A DNA stretch of 64,000 bases from Arenicola marina (Eukaryota; Annelida; Polychaeta; Arenicolidae): contig OZ025265.1 of the NCBI GenBank assembly GCA_964019135.1, positions 26,573,143-26,637,142 on the forward strand, given 5' to 3'. This document shows positions 10,883-21,818 of the stretch, piece by piece. Within the stretch, counting starts at the first letter, position 1; each line of letters opens with the position of its first letter. The translations under genes and the position numbers were made by a program. The notes under the pieces are model-generated. The model ran no database searches. It had not been told where the DNA came from and saw nothing but the letters and a program-made list of their open reading frames with translations.

Positions 10883-11363
10883 GTAAGAAATAACATAATG
10901 CGTCGATAAGTTTGAATTACATCTGATATTTTGTCATCTTGGCCCCTCTGCATAGAGTCATGAATTCAATGTATTTATATAAATATGCCATAGGGTGATT
11001 AGTATTGAACAATAAATCTACAATAAATCTTCTACATTTAAAGAACATCTTCCACCCGTTTATTGCCTTGCTTCTGGAACCGATTACTCGGTTGTTTTAT
11101 CACATAACGAAAAGAATTATGTATAACTGTTATATCCGCACCTCCCCGTATCATTGAGTGTAGATTGCTTGAATGGATTTCCCAACGGCTATATTTTCTT
11201 TATTTACAGAGAATCTTCTGATGCGGTTTGATTCTCGGCACATACAACTATGGCGTCGTTACAGAGCTTCATTCACAGGTTTCCTTCGCTGGTCGGAGTA
11301 AATTTATCATCGTTTCATAATACTCATGGAGCGACATACATAGAGCGGTACTTCACGGGATAG

Positions 11364-11580
11364 CTGCCAAAGTTCTGACGGATGTGTGGATATCGTTGTC
11401 ACCGTCAACATCTCCCTCTCTCACAATCATCATTTCGCACTTAATCGGGGTTCCTGGCTGGATAGAACACCAACATCATTGAAAGGCATCCTGAAATCAT
11501 GTAAAATTCTTCTTCTGTGTGATCATTGTATTTTACTGTAACTATAACGGAAATAAAACGTTCAAAACTACGCTTTGAAT
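11364..11580 (+). pseudogene. Duplicated GT31 3' UTR remnant
   Basis: Starting at 'agttctgacggatgtgtgg', the sequence follows the 3' UTR of the GT31 gene (9053-9270), including the end with AATAAAA, but no coding sequence precedes it. It marks the junction of the tandem duplication. Confidence 0.8.
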
Positions 11581-11880
11581 CTATTGTCGCTATCTGCAGT
11601 TATGTAACGCATTGTTCTAAGCAGCGAACCACTGTGCGTTAAATGTAATGTCTGAATATCACGTTCCATATTCTCGTTAACAAACCAGATCTTTTCATTG
11701 ACAAAAACAAATCATACAAATGGTATCTCCATAGAACACCAAATCTTGGGATTGCAAACCCTAATCGTCAGCATTAGATATCGTTGGTTGAAAACATATT
11801 TAGGGCGTGTGTGTGACTAAATATATTGCAGTTACTTGACGATATGACCAGAGATGACCAAACAATAAATCTACAAGCGC

Positions 11881-12134
11881 GCTTGGTTGCTTATTCAGGA
11901 TGCTTTAACCACGTTTGATCATATCGCGTCAATGGGAGAAGGAAGGCAGAGTGAAGCTATGTCCCCCGGCGTAACCCTCTACTCTTTACGAAGACAGACA
12001 TGGGATCTTTATCCAACGACCACACAGACATGGCCACAGCAGGGCTCGAACCACCGACCCACGAGCCGTTAGGTTCTCAGGTGTCCAGAGCACTAAATGC
12101 GAGCGCTCTAGCTCACTGAGCTGTCGCGCCGGCC
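11881..12134 (-). mobile_element. tRNA-derived SINE with target duplication
   Basis: On the minus strand the head begins GGCCGGCGCGACAG. An A-box-like GCTCAGTGAGCTAGAGCG follows, then a B-box GGTTCGAGCCC at about 12041-12051, as in a tRNA-derived polymerase III promoter. The tail ends in CAACCAAGC. A 12-base target duplication (atctacaag, c or a, gc) flanks it at 11869-11880 and 12137-12148. The undisturbed site in tandem unit 1 lies near 9930. Other copies are at ~19978-20180 and ~39395-39480. Confidence 0.85.
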
Positions 12135-12267
12135 CCATCTACAAGAGCGGAGATAAAGAGGGAGGAGTCTGATTCTGGATTCAAGCCATTGACATGTCAC
12201 ATACCAGTGGCACGTTAGGAATAAATGTCAAGTTATTTGCTTAAGCAGGGATAGCTTTTGGCTTGTT

Positions 12268-12660
12268 TATATAATAATAATAATGTTTATTTCAAACTGT
12301 AGGCACCAGGTCCATGGTACAAAAATAGAAACATTTAATTTGCGACAAAGCACAACATTTTTAAAATAGAAAACCCAAAAGCCATTAAGTGAAGTCTCAA
12401 GGTAAATATGCTTCTTCATACAGTTGAATTGCACATTTAACAAATAGGGCTAGGTTGATGCTATAATAGACGAATGGATATATACATCATTTATATACTG
12501 GTTCATAGATGAAGGTCCCTGGTCCGGTTTAAAAGTTAGAAGCTCGCAGCATGTTCAAGATCGCCCGATGTCACTGCCCAGTATTTACGCGCATAATATG
12601 GATTAGCATGAAAAGACAAAGCGCAAGGTACCCCACTTACACAAGACAATTCTCGATATA
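12268..12660 (-). mobile_element. LINE 3'-end fragment
   Basis: The left end '(aat)n-gtttatttcaaactgtaggcaccagg' resembles the 3' end of the LINE at 60637 onward ('gtttattggtaacttcaggcaccagg'), so this is a short 5'-truncated relative on the minus strand. It sits in a segment (12162-12684) absent from tandem unit 1. No coding domain remains. Confidence 0.55.
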
Positions 12661-13213
12661 AAGCATAAATCCGTCCACAAAATTCTCAATCGTCAAGTGA
12701 AAAGAGCTGTAGGCGGTTACGGGATCAACTATTCCCCGATTTATAATGACTTATCTGTAAGACACGTTATCACATTGCTTAGTATCATCATACATGTAAT
12801 GCTTAACACAGCGGACAAATATTTGCCATCGGCTTTGCAGGTGTAAAATAACGTCTTTCATTGCATTGATTTTCAAACGTTTGATATACCGGGTCACATT
12901 GAATAAAACACAGCAGTGACACCTAACACAAGCCAAACATAAAACATCAAAAGCTGGAGGTGTCAACCAGGAATCGATGAAAGTTGTAATTAGGCATATT
13001 CAATCCCAAGTTAACAAAGAAAATAGAAAACAATTAAAGGTGCCGTTAATGGTAATCCCTTACAAGTTAACAAAGCAAATAGAAAACAACTGAAGGTGCA
13101 ATTAGGCGTTACAATTCGACAAAGAAAATGCGTGACGTTTCGTGAAGGATTATTGTGTGAGAATATGTCAACAATTGAGAAGCTGCCTGTCGAGTTGATA
13201 TTGGGGATACATA

Positions 13214-14117
13214 CAGTACGCGCCACTTAATCGCACTTCGGTTAATTGCAACTTCCGCTTAATGGCAACAAATTTCATACCCGAACGCCATTTCCTATAC
13301 ATCCCCATGTTAACAACTTCGGTTAATCGCAACTTCGGTTAATAGCACATTCCGCTTAATCGCAACACAAATTTTACTGAAAATGGGCGGGAGCCCTCGG
13401 ATAATTGCAACATTCGAGGGCAAACCCAGGTGTTGTTAGCGTATACGCAATGCGCTATCAGCTGACGCTTAACACCTTTTCTAGCTTTGTTGTTAGCGCC
13501 GGATTAACAAAGCCGCATGTTTTGTTATTCTTTTGGTCTTTGTGTTCGGGTGATTGGCATTGAGCAACGTGTGGCATGTTTGAACAATAGACGTGATGAG
13601 TGCGATCATGTTCATAATCTAAGAAGTATGAGTCATCTCATTGCCCTTAAACCTGTTAACTGTTCGGGTCCTCCCTTAGATTATGGAGATGATAGGACTT
13701 GAGATGCTACTTAAGTAAAATTCATTGCAACATGCATGAAATTTAGCTGCATGATTCCACGAGAAGGGAGGCCACAGCTAATTCGAACAGTTTTACAACT
13801 TAGAAACTGAAATCCACAAGTCAGTGGCAGCCAGAACCAAACAGAAGATGATCTTTGATCGATTAAGTCCGCAACTCGATTAAATCCCAAAATCCTCGAA
13901 CAGTTTCTGTATCTGAATATTTTAATAATAACAATTATAATTTCCAATGATGATCCGTGTTTTATAATGAATGTTTAGCGCACACTTGTGAATCTGAAGC
14001 GCATATAACCGCAATAGGTGTACATGTAGTCCGTCCTGACCCGTCAAAATCGCCAACTTTGGATAATCGCAACTTTTTTGCTGACAAACGGAAGTTGCAA
14101 TTAAACCAAGTGCACTG
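13214..14117. mobile_element. Non-autonomous pogo/Tigger-like DNA transposon
   Basis: The 904-base insertion begins CAGTACGCGCC and ends GTGCACTG, with TA on both sides (13212-13213, 14118-14119). Subterminal inverted motifs of the type TTAATTGCAACTTCCG occur near both ends, and several 'ttaatcgcaacttcgg' repeats lie within the left 200 bases. Tandem unit 1 keeps the single-TA empty site near 10472. No transposase is encoded. CAGT ends and a TA target are features of the pogo branch of Tc1/mariner; the family assignment rests on these alone. Confidence 0.75.
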
Positions 14118-14171
14118 TATTAACAAACGGATTTGTCTGTTATTAACACTCACTTTGCAATCACAGCTTGT

Positions 14172-14238
14172 CACGTGATTGGCTCGAGATGTGTTGCCAC
14201 GTGACAGTATGTTGACTCACAGCTAGAGCTGTATATAA
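14172..14238 (+). promoter_or_regulatory. Promoter of copy F: two CACGTG boxes and TATA
   Basis: CACGTG at 14172-14177 and 14198-14203, inverted CCAAT between them, TATATAA at 14232-14238. This matches the 10520-10587 promoter almost base for base, while the surrounding duplicated DNA has taken substitutions and insertions. Confidence 0.7.
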
Positions 14239-14468
14239 TAGTGCAGTTGACAGTACGATGCATTCACAACCAGTTCGATTTCCAAAGAGATAAGAACGCA
14301 CTAAATATTTCCGACGGCGACACTGACTAGGTTGATATATCCTTGTGAAGGCCACTGCTTACTTCGTTCAGACATAGGACTCGTTGCCTCAGATTGAGAC
14401 CACAACGTTTTGGCAAAAGATACATTGGCATCTACAATCTAGGCCTAATTTGCGCAAGACGTATCAAC

Positions 14469-14534
14469 ATGGTTATCGCAGCGGTGAACTTTTTTGTCTT
14501 GGTCACCATTGGTATTACTGTATCATCAGTAAAG
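14469..14534 (+). pseudogene. Orphan first exon (copy F) of the small secreted-protein family
   Basis: Twenty-two codons (MVIAAVNFFVLVTIGITVSS plus two) with the same ATG context and a gtaaga donor at 14535. The intron continues only to about 14812, where the left palindrome arm begins, and no downstream family exon follows in frame. An Asn in the hydrophobic core makes it a weaker signal peptide than copy E. Confidence 0.55.
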
Positions 14535-14943
14535 GTAAGAAATAACATAATGCGTCGATAAGTTTGAATTACATCTAATATATTGTCATCTTGGCCTCTT
14601 TGCATAGAGCCATAAATTCACTGTATTTATATAAATATGATATAGTGTGAATAGTATTGAACAATAAAGTTACTTATCTTTTGCTTTTTAATGAACATCT
14701 TATACTCGTTTATTGCCTTGCTTCTGAAATCGATTACTCGGTTGTTTTATCACATAACGAAAATAATTAATGTAATGTATGTATAATTTATAACTGTTAC
14801 ATCTCTCTGATGTGTTTGTCATAAATCTGTCGTGCTGCTAATTAGCACCGTCATTGAGGCGTAGCGCCAATAAACGCAGCCGGATGTGATTGCCACCTCC
14901 TATGTACAAAAAACATGGTGTGACATCGTCCACTATAACTTTT

Positions 14944-15898
14944 CAAGTATCATCTGATGTCGGTGTGTTCGGTTTGTCCATCTGTCTGTTTGTAACGTAA
15001 CGCATTATCTTTCGAATGCATCAAGATATCGACTTCCAAATTCGCAAAGAGATGTGGAATGAAAAATCGTCAGGCTAAGTTCGTAGATGGGCCATGTAGG
15101 TCAAAGGTCAAGGTCAAGGTCACAGGAATTTTGTGAATTTCACTTAACCATTGAAAAATAGAACCAAAAATCGGAAAAATCGCTATAACGACATTAAACC
15201 ACTCTGAAACTTATTTCACGTATTGGGCCCATGCGTACGTTCTATACCGTCTTTCATTTGTGCAAATCGCCCAAATAGTTTTTCTGCTAAAATTTCTTTC
15301 CAATTTAACATGGTACCCTACGGGAACATTTTGGCGGGAACATAGCCTCCTCAATTTCTCCACGAAGGGGACATTTCAGGCAAAGAACACTTTGCGTGAA
15401 ACATGACATTAGCATTTGGGCGCAAAGAACTATACTCATCAAGGTCACACTTCTAAGATCAAGGTCACATCAAGGTCAATTTCACATCGAGGTCAAGGTC
15501 ACGAAACATGTTTCCCGCGTAACTCCGTTAATATTTGGTCTAGACATTCGCAGTTTGTTTCCGAGTATTTTTCAGACAGGCGCAAGGGGAACGTGACCTC
15601 AGATTTCACCTCACATTTATAGTTTTCGAGTTATTGGACGATCAATTTTGACATTGCCGAAAGTGCAAAAATATCGCTGGGACTACATAAATGCAGGTAG
15701 ATGACTGATATGTGGTGGAATATGTACCCATATTACTGGCATCATGTTTGTCAAATGGCATCAAAATCGAAACAGTAGTTTGGACGCTAGCAAATAATAA
15801 CACTTTAACATGGCCAAGCCCATTATAAAGCCTCGATACTTCAAAAGACCGACGGCATGCCTGCTTGCGTGCCTGCTTGACCGTCTAGTTTGAGTGTC
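14944..15898. repeat. Left-arm-specific insertion with AGGTCA repeats
   Basis: Missing from the right arm, where the flanks join near 43300. It contains runs such as 'aggtcaaaggtcaaggtcaaggtcac' near 15100 and again near 15440-15500. It begins with a 'gtccatctgtctgtttgtaacgtaacgc' stretch of a kind common in mollusc intergenic DNA (recalled, not checked). No open frame with a domain is present. Confidence 0.6.
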
Positions 15899-17276
15899 AG
15901 TCACAATATCGAATCCCCTACTAACATTTCCTGCATGTCGTAGTGACACAAATCACTTCGGGTCGTATTCAAACGCAGGGGAAGTCACACATAAAAACTG
16001 TTGATATCGCAACAGGGCATCCTCCGAAAGGGAAGCTACCTTGAGGCCCACAGGTGGGCACCCGTCCGTCTGTTTAGGACGATACATTTGTGATTGATTT
16101 GTGGTCTTTTAATTATTCCAATTTATTATGCAGCATTTGGGCTTAAGACTGAGTAGGTCTTTCTGAGAACGACAGAGCTTGACACAGACATCCCAACGAT
16201 ATCATGTCTTAAGTTTAATGTTTCACGTGTACGTTTCTCAACCCATAGCTCGTCTTGGTTGATCATTCTTTGTAGCCGGAAACGCTCCCATCGCCCTTTA
16301 TTGGCAAGCATTGTGTGACCTTGATAATTAAGTCAACCGCGTTTGTCAATAAAACGTGTGTTTAAGATAAGCTATGGTGGAGGACATATAACATAAAATA
16401 TTTGTTTTCTCAAGACCCGTATTTCGTTACCTTTGCGTAAACCTCGCGTAAGAAATAGGGTAATCTTCGTTTTCGCCGTCTTCTCGTTCACGTACCAGGT
16501 ATCTGGAATATACTCCAAGTCATGTATTGCTTCCAGATGTTTACCTGCAGTGTAAGCACAAGTCATCGACAAAAAATTCAAGATGAGACACTTGGCGCAT
16601 GACGACTAAGTCTGATACCTGTTCAGTACGCCTCAGTGATCATATCGATGTATTCCACCTGTTTGCTGCTATAGAAAGCCAACAGCAGCGGTCCATGCAA
16701 GGAACCATGTAGGGTACCGATATGTTAGTGGCAATAGTGAGTGAAACCATGATGGCTTTGGTGGCTGACTTAAGTCTTGTATACATTGATCGTACAACAT
16801 TGATAACCCTTACACAAAGCGCTGAAGGGGGCATACTGGTATGCTAGATCTGTGTACTCAAGTAATAAATCGCGCATCATCTGCTAAAATGAGCTCATTA
16901 GTAACTATATGCCCGATATGTTTTGCTGCTCAGTTTCAAATTCATATTGGCTAAACTGGAGTGACACCAACATCTCATGAAATAACTATGAGGTGTCACT
17001 CATGCCCAAAGGTTACAAATATAATAATACAATTACTATAGTTTAAATATTTCCAGACGCTCACTGCTAAATATAACAGATTAGCATACAAAAGATGCTT
17101 TAGGATTGAAGAACGAAGACGGACATTGAACCGATTAACATAGGGGGCTAAGTGACGGCGTTATTACGCGGTGGTTGATAGGTTGTGACGGTGGAGCTTT
17201 GGCTCGAGACGTGCCTAGATAAGTAACGGCGTGAATATCAACTCCCATGCAGTGACAATAACACGCAACGACATGG
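15899..17276. other. Palindrome arm sequence without a recognised gene
   Basis: It matches 41845-43268 in inverse. Weakly conserved frames occur on both arms around 16600-16860 and 42220-42500, but reading frames differ and stops intervene, so no gene is called. Confidence 0.45.
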
Positions 17277-17283
17277 TATAAAT
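17277..17283 (+). promoter_or_regulatory. TATA box of gene G
   Basis: TATAAAT about 145 bases upstream of the gene G start codon. The right arm keeps TATAAA at 41838-41843 (minus) in the same 'gacatggtataaa' context. Confidence 0.55.
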
Positions 17284-17421
17284 GGTTCTGACGTCCGAGA
17301 GGCACGGCATAAGAAACTGTATTGAAAGTGCATTCAGACCAGTATTACAGAAGACATTGTTGTTGGAGGCAAATCTCCATAATTGGTCGTTTATGCCCTA
17401 TATACGCATCGGTCAACCACT

Positions 17422-17916
17422 ATGGTCAATACACTGCTTAACGCCCTCATCATCGTTGCCATGGTGACCTCGGCGTCTTACATTGCGCTAATAGACACTA
17501 TTTTGGAGACATTAACTCGATGCATCAGAAGTATTTCCGTAACTACTTTGTGTCTATATCTACAAAAGTTATGCCGTATTCTATATCGGATTACTCTGGC
17601 TGGACTAAGGAAACTAAATCAAACGTAAGTAGATCCTACTAATGAAATTTGATGACATAATATACGAATAAACTATCATTGTATTTATAATCGCTCAAAA
17701 CAATTAATAATTAAAAACATTAGTATTTAAAATAACGTTGTATTTAACAACGATTAAAGCAATTAATAATAAAAAAAACATTAGTATTTAAAATGACATT
17801 GTATTTAAAATCGATTAATTATGTAATTGAGATGACATGGTTTAAATGTTTTATTTGCGCCCTTTGTTTGCAGATTCATTGCGCGAGGAAGACGGGAAAC
17901 CAGCGGCGATAATTAA
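17422..17916 (+). CDS. Gene G: secreted cationic Leu/Cys peptide, two exons
   Basis: Exon 1 is 17422-17624, donor gtaagt; exon 2 is 17874-17916 after tttgcag and ends in TAA. The join is phase 2 and gives 81 residues. Residues 1-18 (MVNTLLNALIIVAMVTSA) form a signal peptide. The remainder is rich in Leu, Ile, Arg and Lys with Cys at 34, 44 and 51, an amphipathic helix-like pattern, and a tail IARGRRETSGDN. The inverted copy G' keeps the frame, both splice sites and an identical tail, with 11 substitutions in the first 68 residues and no frameshift, while nearby non-coding DNA has indels. That is good evidence for coding. Family unknown; a secreted host-defence or signalling peptide is a guess from composition only. 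Confidence 0.7.
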
Positions 17917-19392
17917 GTGCTTTGGGATCCATGCATCATCACGCGAATCGTCATCATCACCACTCGTCCCTTTAACGCAGAACCCGGATTGATTCTGATG
18001 ATTGAGCAGTGCACGCCGCGTCTGATGCCACACACCCAGCATCATTATTTCATCCTGTCTCTTGCATCCCATGACTCTTGCCAAAGTCTCGCGCTGCATC
18101 GCGTCATCCTCTCGTGAGATGAGCGAGAATATCGCTGGTGGATTTTGACTATGACGTGGTCAGTTCAACGCTTCAAATCGCGCGTCATTTCGGAAGGATT
18201 GAGTTATCATATTTATAAGCTGTCTCATATTTTATGCTTATGTAGTGTTGCAGTCTTATGTGTTGTTATCGAGCTTGGTTATGCCACAAAAGACATGCTA
18301 AATACGTGGTTACGTAGCTTCCTCTACCATTGCCAGTGGATGCGGTTTACCTTCGACGACCAGATGTCATTTTCAAATGTTACAGCTGGCTATAACATAT
18401 AATAAATTGTATTTATTCATCAGCGAATATGACACGTTAATTATTGAGCTTCCAGTGCTATATTGAGCCTCGGACCGTCCATCATAATGATCTCGTGTAA
18501 TGGGCTTCGTGATGCCTTGAGACCTGCACGGTTTCGTAATGACCTAGTTAAAACTTTTTTGTTGAAATCTCAAGTGCAGATACTGGGCAGAGAATTAAGA
18601 CCAATTTCTATGCTGGGAAAATTACATGAATATATCTACCTCTAGATGAAATGGTCAGTTAACGACGTGATGAATCACATGCTGGTAGTAAGCGTTTCTA
18701 ATTTGTATGCTCTACATGGGACAAACAACGGTAAGGAATGGTAAAATATCCTGTGGGGTTAAGCATGAATTTAGTTACTGCACTGAGATCATGGCCAGTT
18801 CTTTGCATTCTTAAATCGTTCCTAACTTAGACTAATTAACTGTTCAGTATCTGTATTTGCGTTGTTAGCTATTTCCGTGTTAAGAAACCATGCTGTTTTC
18901 GATGGAGTTCGTGATATCTAGGTAGCATTTTTATTTGTTATTATATTGTATGACATGAAAGACTTGAGTAAAGTGGTCGCATTAGGTATTTTATCCAAGG
19001 CTAAAATCGATTATTCTCGTATTTTACATGATTTCACAAAATAAACAATCAAGTGTTTTTGTTCATCGTTTAACGCTATCATTTTGTGTACACCTTTCGT
19101 GACTAGATCCGTTACCATGGGCCATAACTGTCGAAGAGGTAAAACCGTAATGTGTGTGTCAAAGCACACTAAATGTCGCCCACCAATGCATGAAATACAC
19201 ATGCAAGTATTGCCTTCTACACTTTTTTGTTTGTACTTCTCGGCATCAGATGGCATAACTACATGTGACAATTTAATACGCATAAGTAAAGCAATCAATA
19301 TTGACTGAAAATGTGACTACCATCACCCACTTGTTTATTGAAGGTACTTAAACCAACCGGCCGCCTCTCTCGCCAATAACCGTTATCTGCAC
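17917..19392. other. Palindrome arm sequence, no gene called
   Basis: Homologous to ~39800-41211 in inverse. An 85-codon frame at 18145-18402 is broken by a stop in the right arm, so it is not called. Confidence 0.45.

Positions 19393-19432
<40 letters not shown>
19393..19432. repeat. (AT)n microsatellite
   Basis: About 40 bases of AT dinucleotide with one interruption. The right arm has only a short 'atatatatatgtatacat' at 39684 onward. Confidence 0.95.
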
Positions 19433-19437
<5 letters not shown>

Positions 19438-19479
19438 GTACCCATATACGGCTCCCGGAGTGGAGTTAATAAATACATT

Positions 19480-19670
19480 GCTGAATTTGGAGGGGTTTCC
19501 TCGGTAAAACAACCCCCTTATTCATCGTCGAAATCCCGCTCGGTAGGGGCGATTTTCCGCCCAAACCTGCTCAGTAGGACTATTTTTTTGCGGCAACCCG
19601 CTCTATGAACGCACATTTTCAAAGCCCCCCATGCATCAAGGCACCCATGGACCCCTCCCCCCCACCCCCG
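19480..19670. repeat. Interspersed repeat shared by both arms
   Basis: Contains 'cgctcggtaggggc' and 'cctgctcagtagg' motifs and C-runs. The right arm has the inverse at ~39480-39650, and a related sequence lies at 6735-7005. No coding capacity. Confidence 0.5.
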
Positions 19671-19977
19671 ACACCAAATTTGTATAACAGTGCCCCTCTC
19701 CTCCTGGGATACTCCTGTATCAAAATTGTGTTGAGAAATGCTTCTTGATCCTTATATCTTTGTCATGGCTACTTTTTCGACTCCCTTTAGCCACCATATG
19801 CCCAAGCGGCCTAACTATTAAAAGTTACGTTTTCAACAAGAAGTACGCATTAAACTAGACTCCCGCACATCCTCCATCCGCATGCGAAATGGGCCCGTCA
19901 CATAGCGGTGGGCTGTGGAGGAGACATTGCACCAGTCGGGCCGCACAAATTTGGCGGGAGATGTTTCGTGAGTTTAG

Positions 19978-20180
19978 TTGGTTGGTTGGTTGGTTGTATA
20001 TTCAGGTCGCTTTAACTACTTTTGGCCCCTTAGCGTCATTGGGAGAAGGAAGGGAGAGTGGAGCTATGTCCCCGGGGGTAACCTCCTACTCTTTGCGAAG
20101 AAGAATATGGGACCTTTATCCTGCGACCACACAGACATTGCCACAGCGGGGCGCGAACCACCGTTCCACGCGCCGTTAAG
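19978..20180 (-). mobile_element. tRNA-derived SINE, left-arm copy
   Basis: Same family as 11881-12134, minus orientation. The tail is (AACC)n, seen as ggttggttggttggtt on the plus strand, and the B-box region is degraded at about 20150-20165. A shortened copy lies at the matching place in the right arm (39395-39480), so the insertion predates the palindrome. Confidence 0.75.
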
Positions 20181-20189
20181 CTATCATCG

Positions 20190-21600
20190 TGCGCCAGGCA
20201 GAACCAGGCATATGAAAACGCAACCAGGTGCATGCAAAACGCTACCAGTCGCTATTTAGTCCGGTTAGCTCTGTCGATAGAATGGGCCGTATGGTTGTAA
20301 TCACAGATCATGTAGACCATCATATCAAATTTGGCTGCTTTTATTTTTTGGTCATTTATAGTTTATACCGAATTCAGTTTAAGTTATACCGAATTCAGGG
20401 GCGAATGGGAAATGGGGTAGTAAAGGCACACGCGATGATAGACACCATAACATACATTATTGGTCAGAAAATAATGTCATTTATCCGGTTATGGTTCGGG
20501 TTGTATATATAGGAAATATATCGAGTGACATATGTTTGTTTTATTATGGTTAAAGAACAGATCACAGCTTGACTTCGCGCGTGCATGGAAACAAAACCGT
20601 GAGTGAACATACCTGACTTTCTTACTTAGCTAACCAGAGTATGAACTTTGACTAATTATTGACGCGCCAAAACAGTTTTCATTGGAGTCGGCCTTGACGA
20701 GTTGATAAAAAGAATGACATTATGAAATCGAAGATGTGACGTATTTTTTTCAATTGAGTATGGTGAGTGTTGATGCATTCTTGAAATTGGCGATACTAAG
20801 TGTCGACGCGTTATTGTGATTGAGGATAGAAGTATTCGATGGAAAAAGACCCCCAGAATAATCACTTAAGGAGACCATCAACACCCAGTTGAACCAAGTA
20901 AACGTAAGTTTTGTTAGTTACTGCATTCCGAAAGCAACTCCGGGCTAAATCTTCTAGTGGTATTTACCATGCCTTCCCCGAGCATCAAGGCAGCCCTGAA
21001 ACCAATTACGTACTTAACTGTAATGTTTCAACACGAGAACTGCGGGAATTTTGTAATACGCTTGCTTGAGATTCGTTAATGTAATGTTGGAAACTTATAC
21101 AAATACAGTGACATGTATGTATTTGTGATGGGACGAGTGGGGTGCGAAAGACACAGCTGAGTTGTGACCAACTTATTGTTATTTTAATCCCCCATGCCCA
21201 TTCCAATTTTCTCTGGTCAGGTGAGATAACGCTATATTAATCTTTGGGGCATCTCTGGCTCATTTATTAAGCAGGTTGAGCAGCAAATCAACTGATTATA
21301 GCTTTGTGTAGTCCTGCCCGAAATATCGGCGGACATGCCCGTAATACCTCGTTTCACTATTCCGGCACAATCTGTAGACAGAAGCCGAGGCATTTCAGAA
21401 AAAAACCGGTTCAGTTCACCGATGCATCTCCCAGCAGAGCGCGTTCTGTCCATACTCGTTCGTTAGGGACAAGTGATGTCATGGGGAGAGTAGCCTGTTC
21501 GATTATGCATGCGTCTCACGACGTGACACCTTTATCACTGACAAAGCAAATGCAGTAATTATTCACACTTTCATTTCGGAATTGGTTGTTATTTACTTTT
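20190..21600. other. Intergenic in left arm
   Basis: Matches 38066-39390 in inverse with many indels. No exon, RNA gene or domain recognised. Confidence 0.5.
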
Positions 21601-21627
21601 TCGCCCAGACACGATGTAACACGCTGT

Positions 21628-21677
21628 CACGTGAATAACAGCGCAGGAAAAATAGGCATTCCCTTTGGCTATAAAAG
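21628..21677 (+). promoter_or_regulatory. Promoter of gene A: CACGTG and TATAAAAG
   Basis: CACGTG at 21628-21633 and TATAAAAG at 21670-21677, about 140 bases upstream of the ATG at 21819. In the right arm the TATA box survives (37996-38002, minus) but the E-box has become CACACG. Confidence 0.65.
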
Positions 21678-21818
21678 AGAGATTCATCCTCATCAAGGAG
21701 ACTTGAAATAAACTGTTCAGTTGGATCGGCCACCGGCGCAGCCAATAGTTGACCAAAGATTTTTAACTTGGCAACGGTGTTAGCTATTGTGGACTCTAAA
21801 TTGTGGAATAGTATCAAC

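Larger units (their letters stand above)
11365..14534 (+). repeat. Tandem duplication, unit 2
   Basis: Counterpart of 9053-10882, enlarged by three private insertions: a SINE (11881-12134), a segment with a LINE tail (~12162-12684) and a pogo-like element (13214-14117). It ends with promoter and exon 1 (copy F), and intron 1 then breaks at the palindrome boundary near 14812. Confidence 0.85.

Noticed and set aside
11887..12072. Short plus-strand frame over the SINE
   Set aside because: It is the antisense of the SINE body and recurs wherever the SINE does.
11887..12134. A functional tRNA gene
   Set aside because: A and B boxes are present but no cloverleaf with anticodon can be drawn; it is a SINE head.
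18145..18402. 85-codon frame with a hydrophobic segment in the left arm
   Set aside because: The right-arm counterpart (~40740-40990) has stops and a shifted frame, unlike genes A and G.
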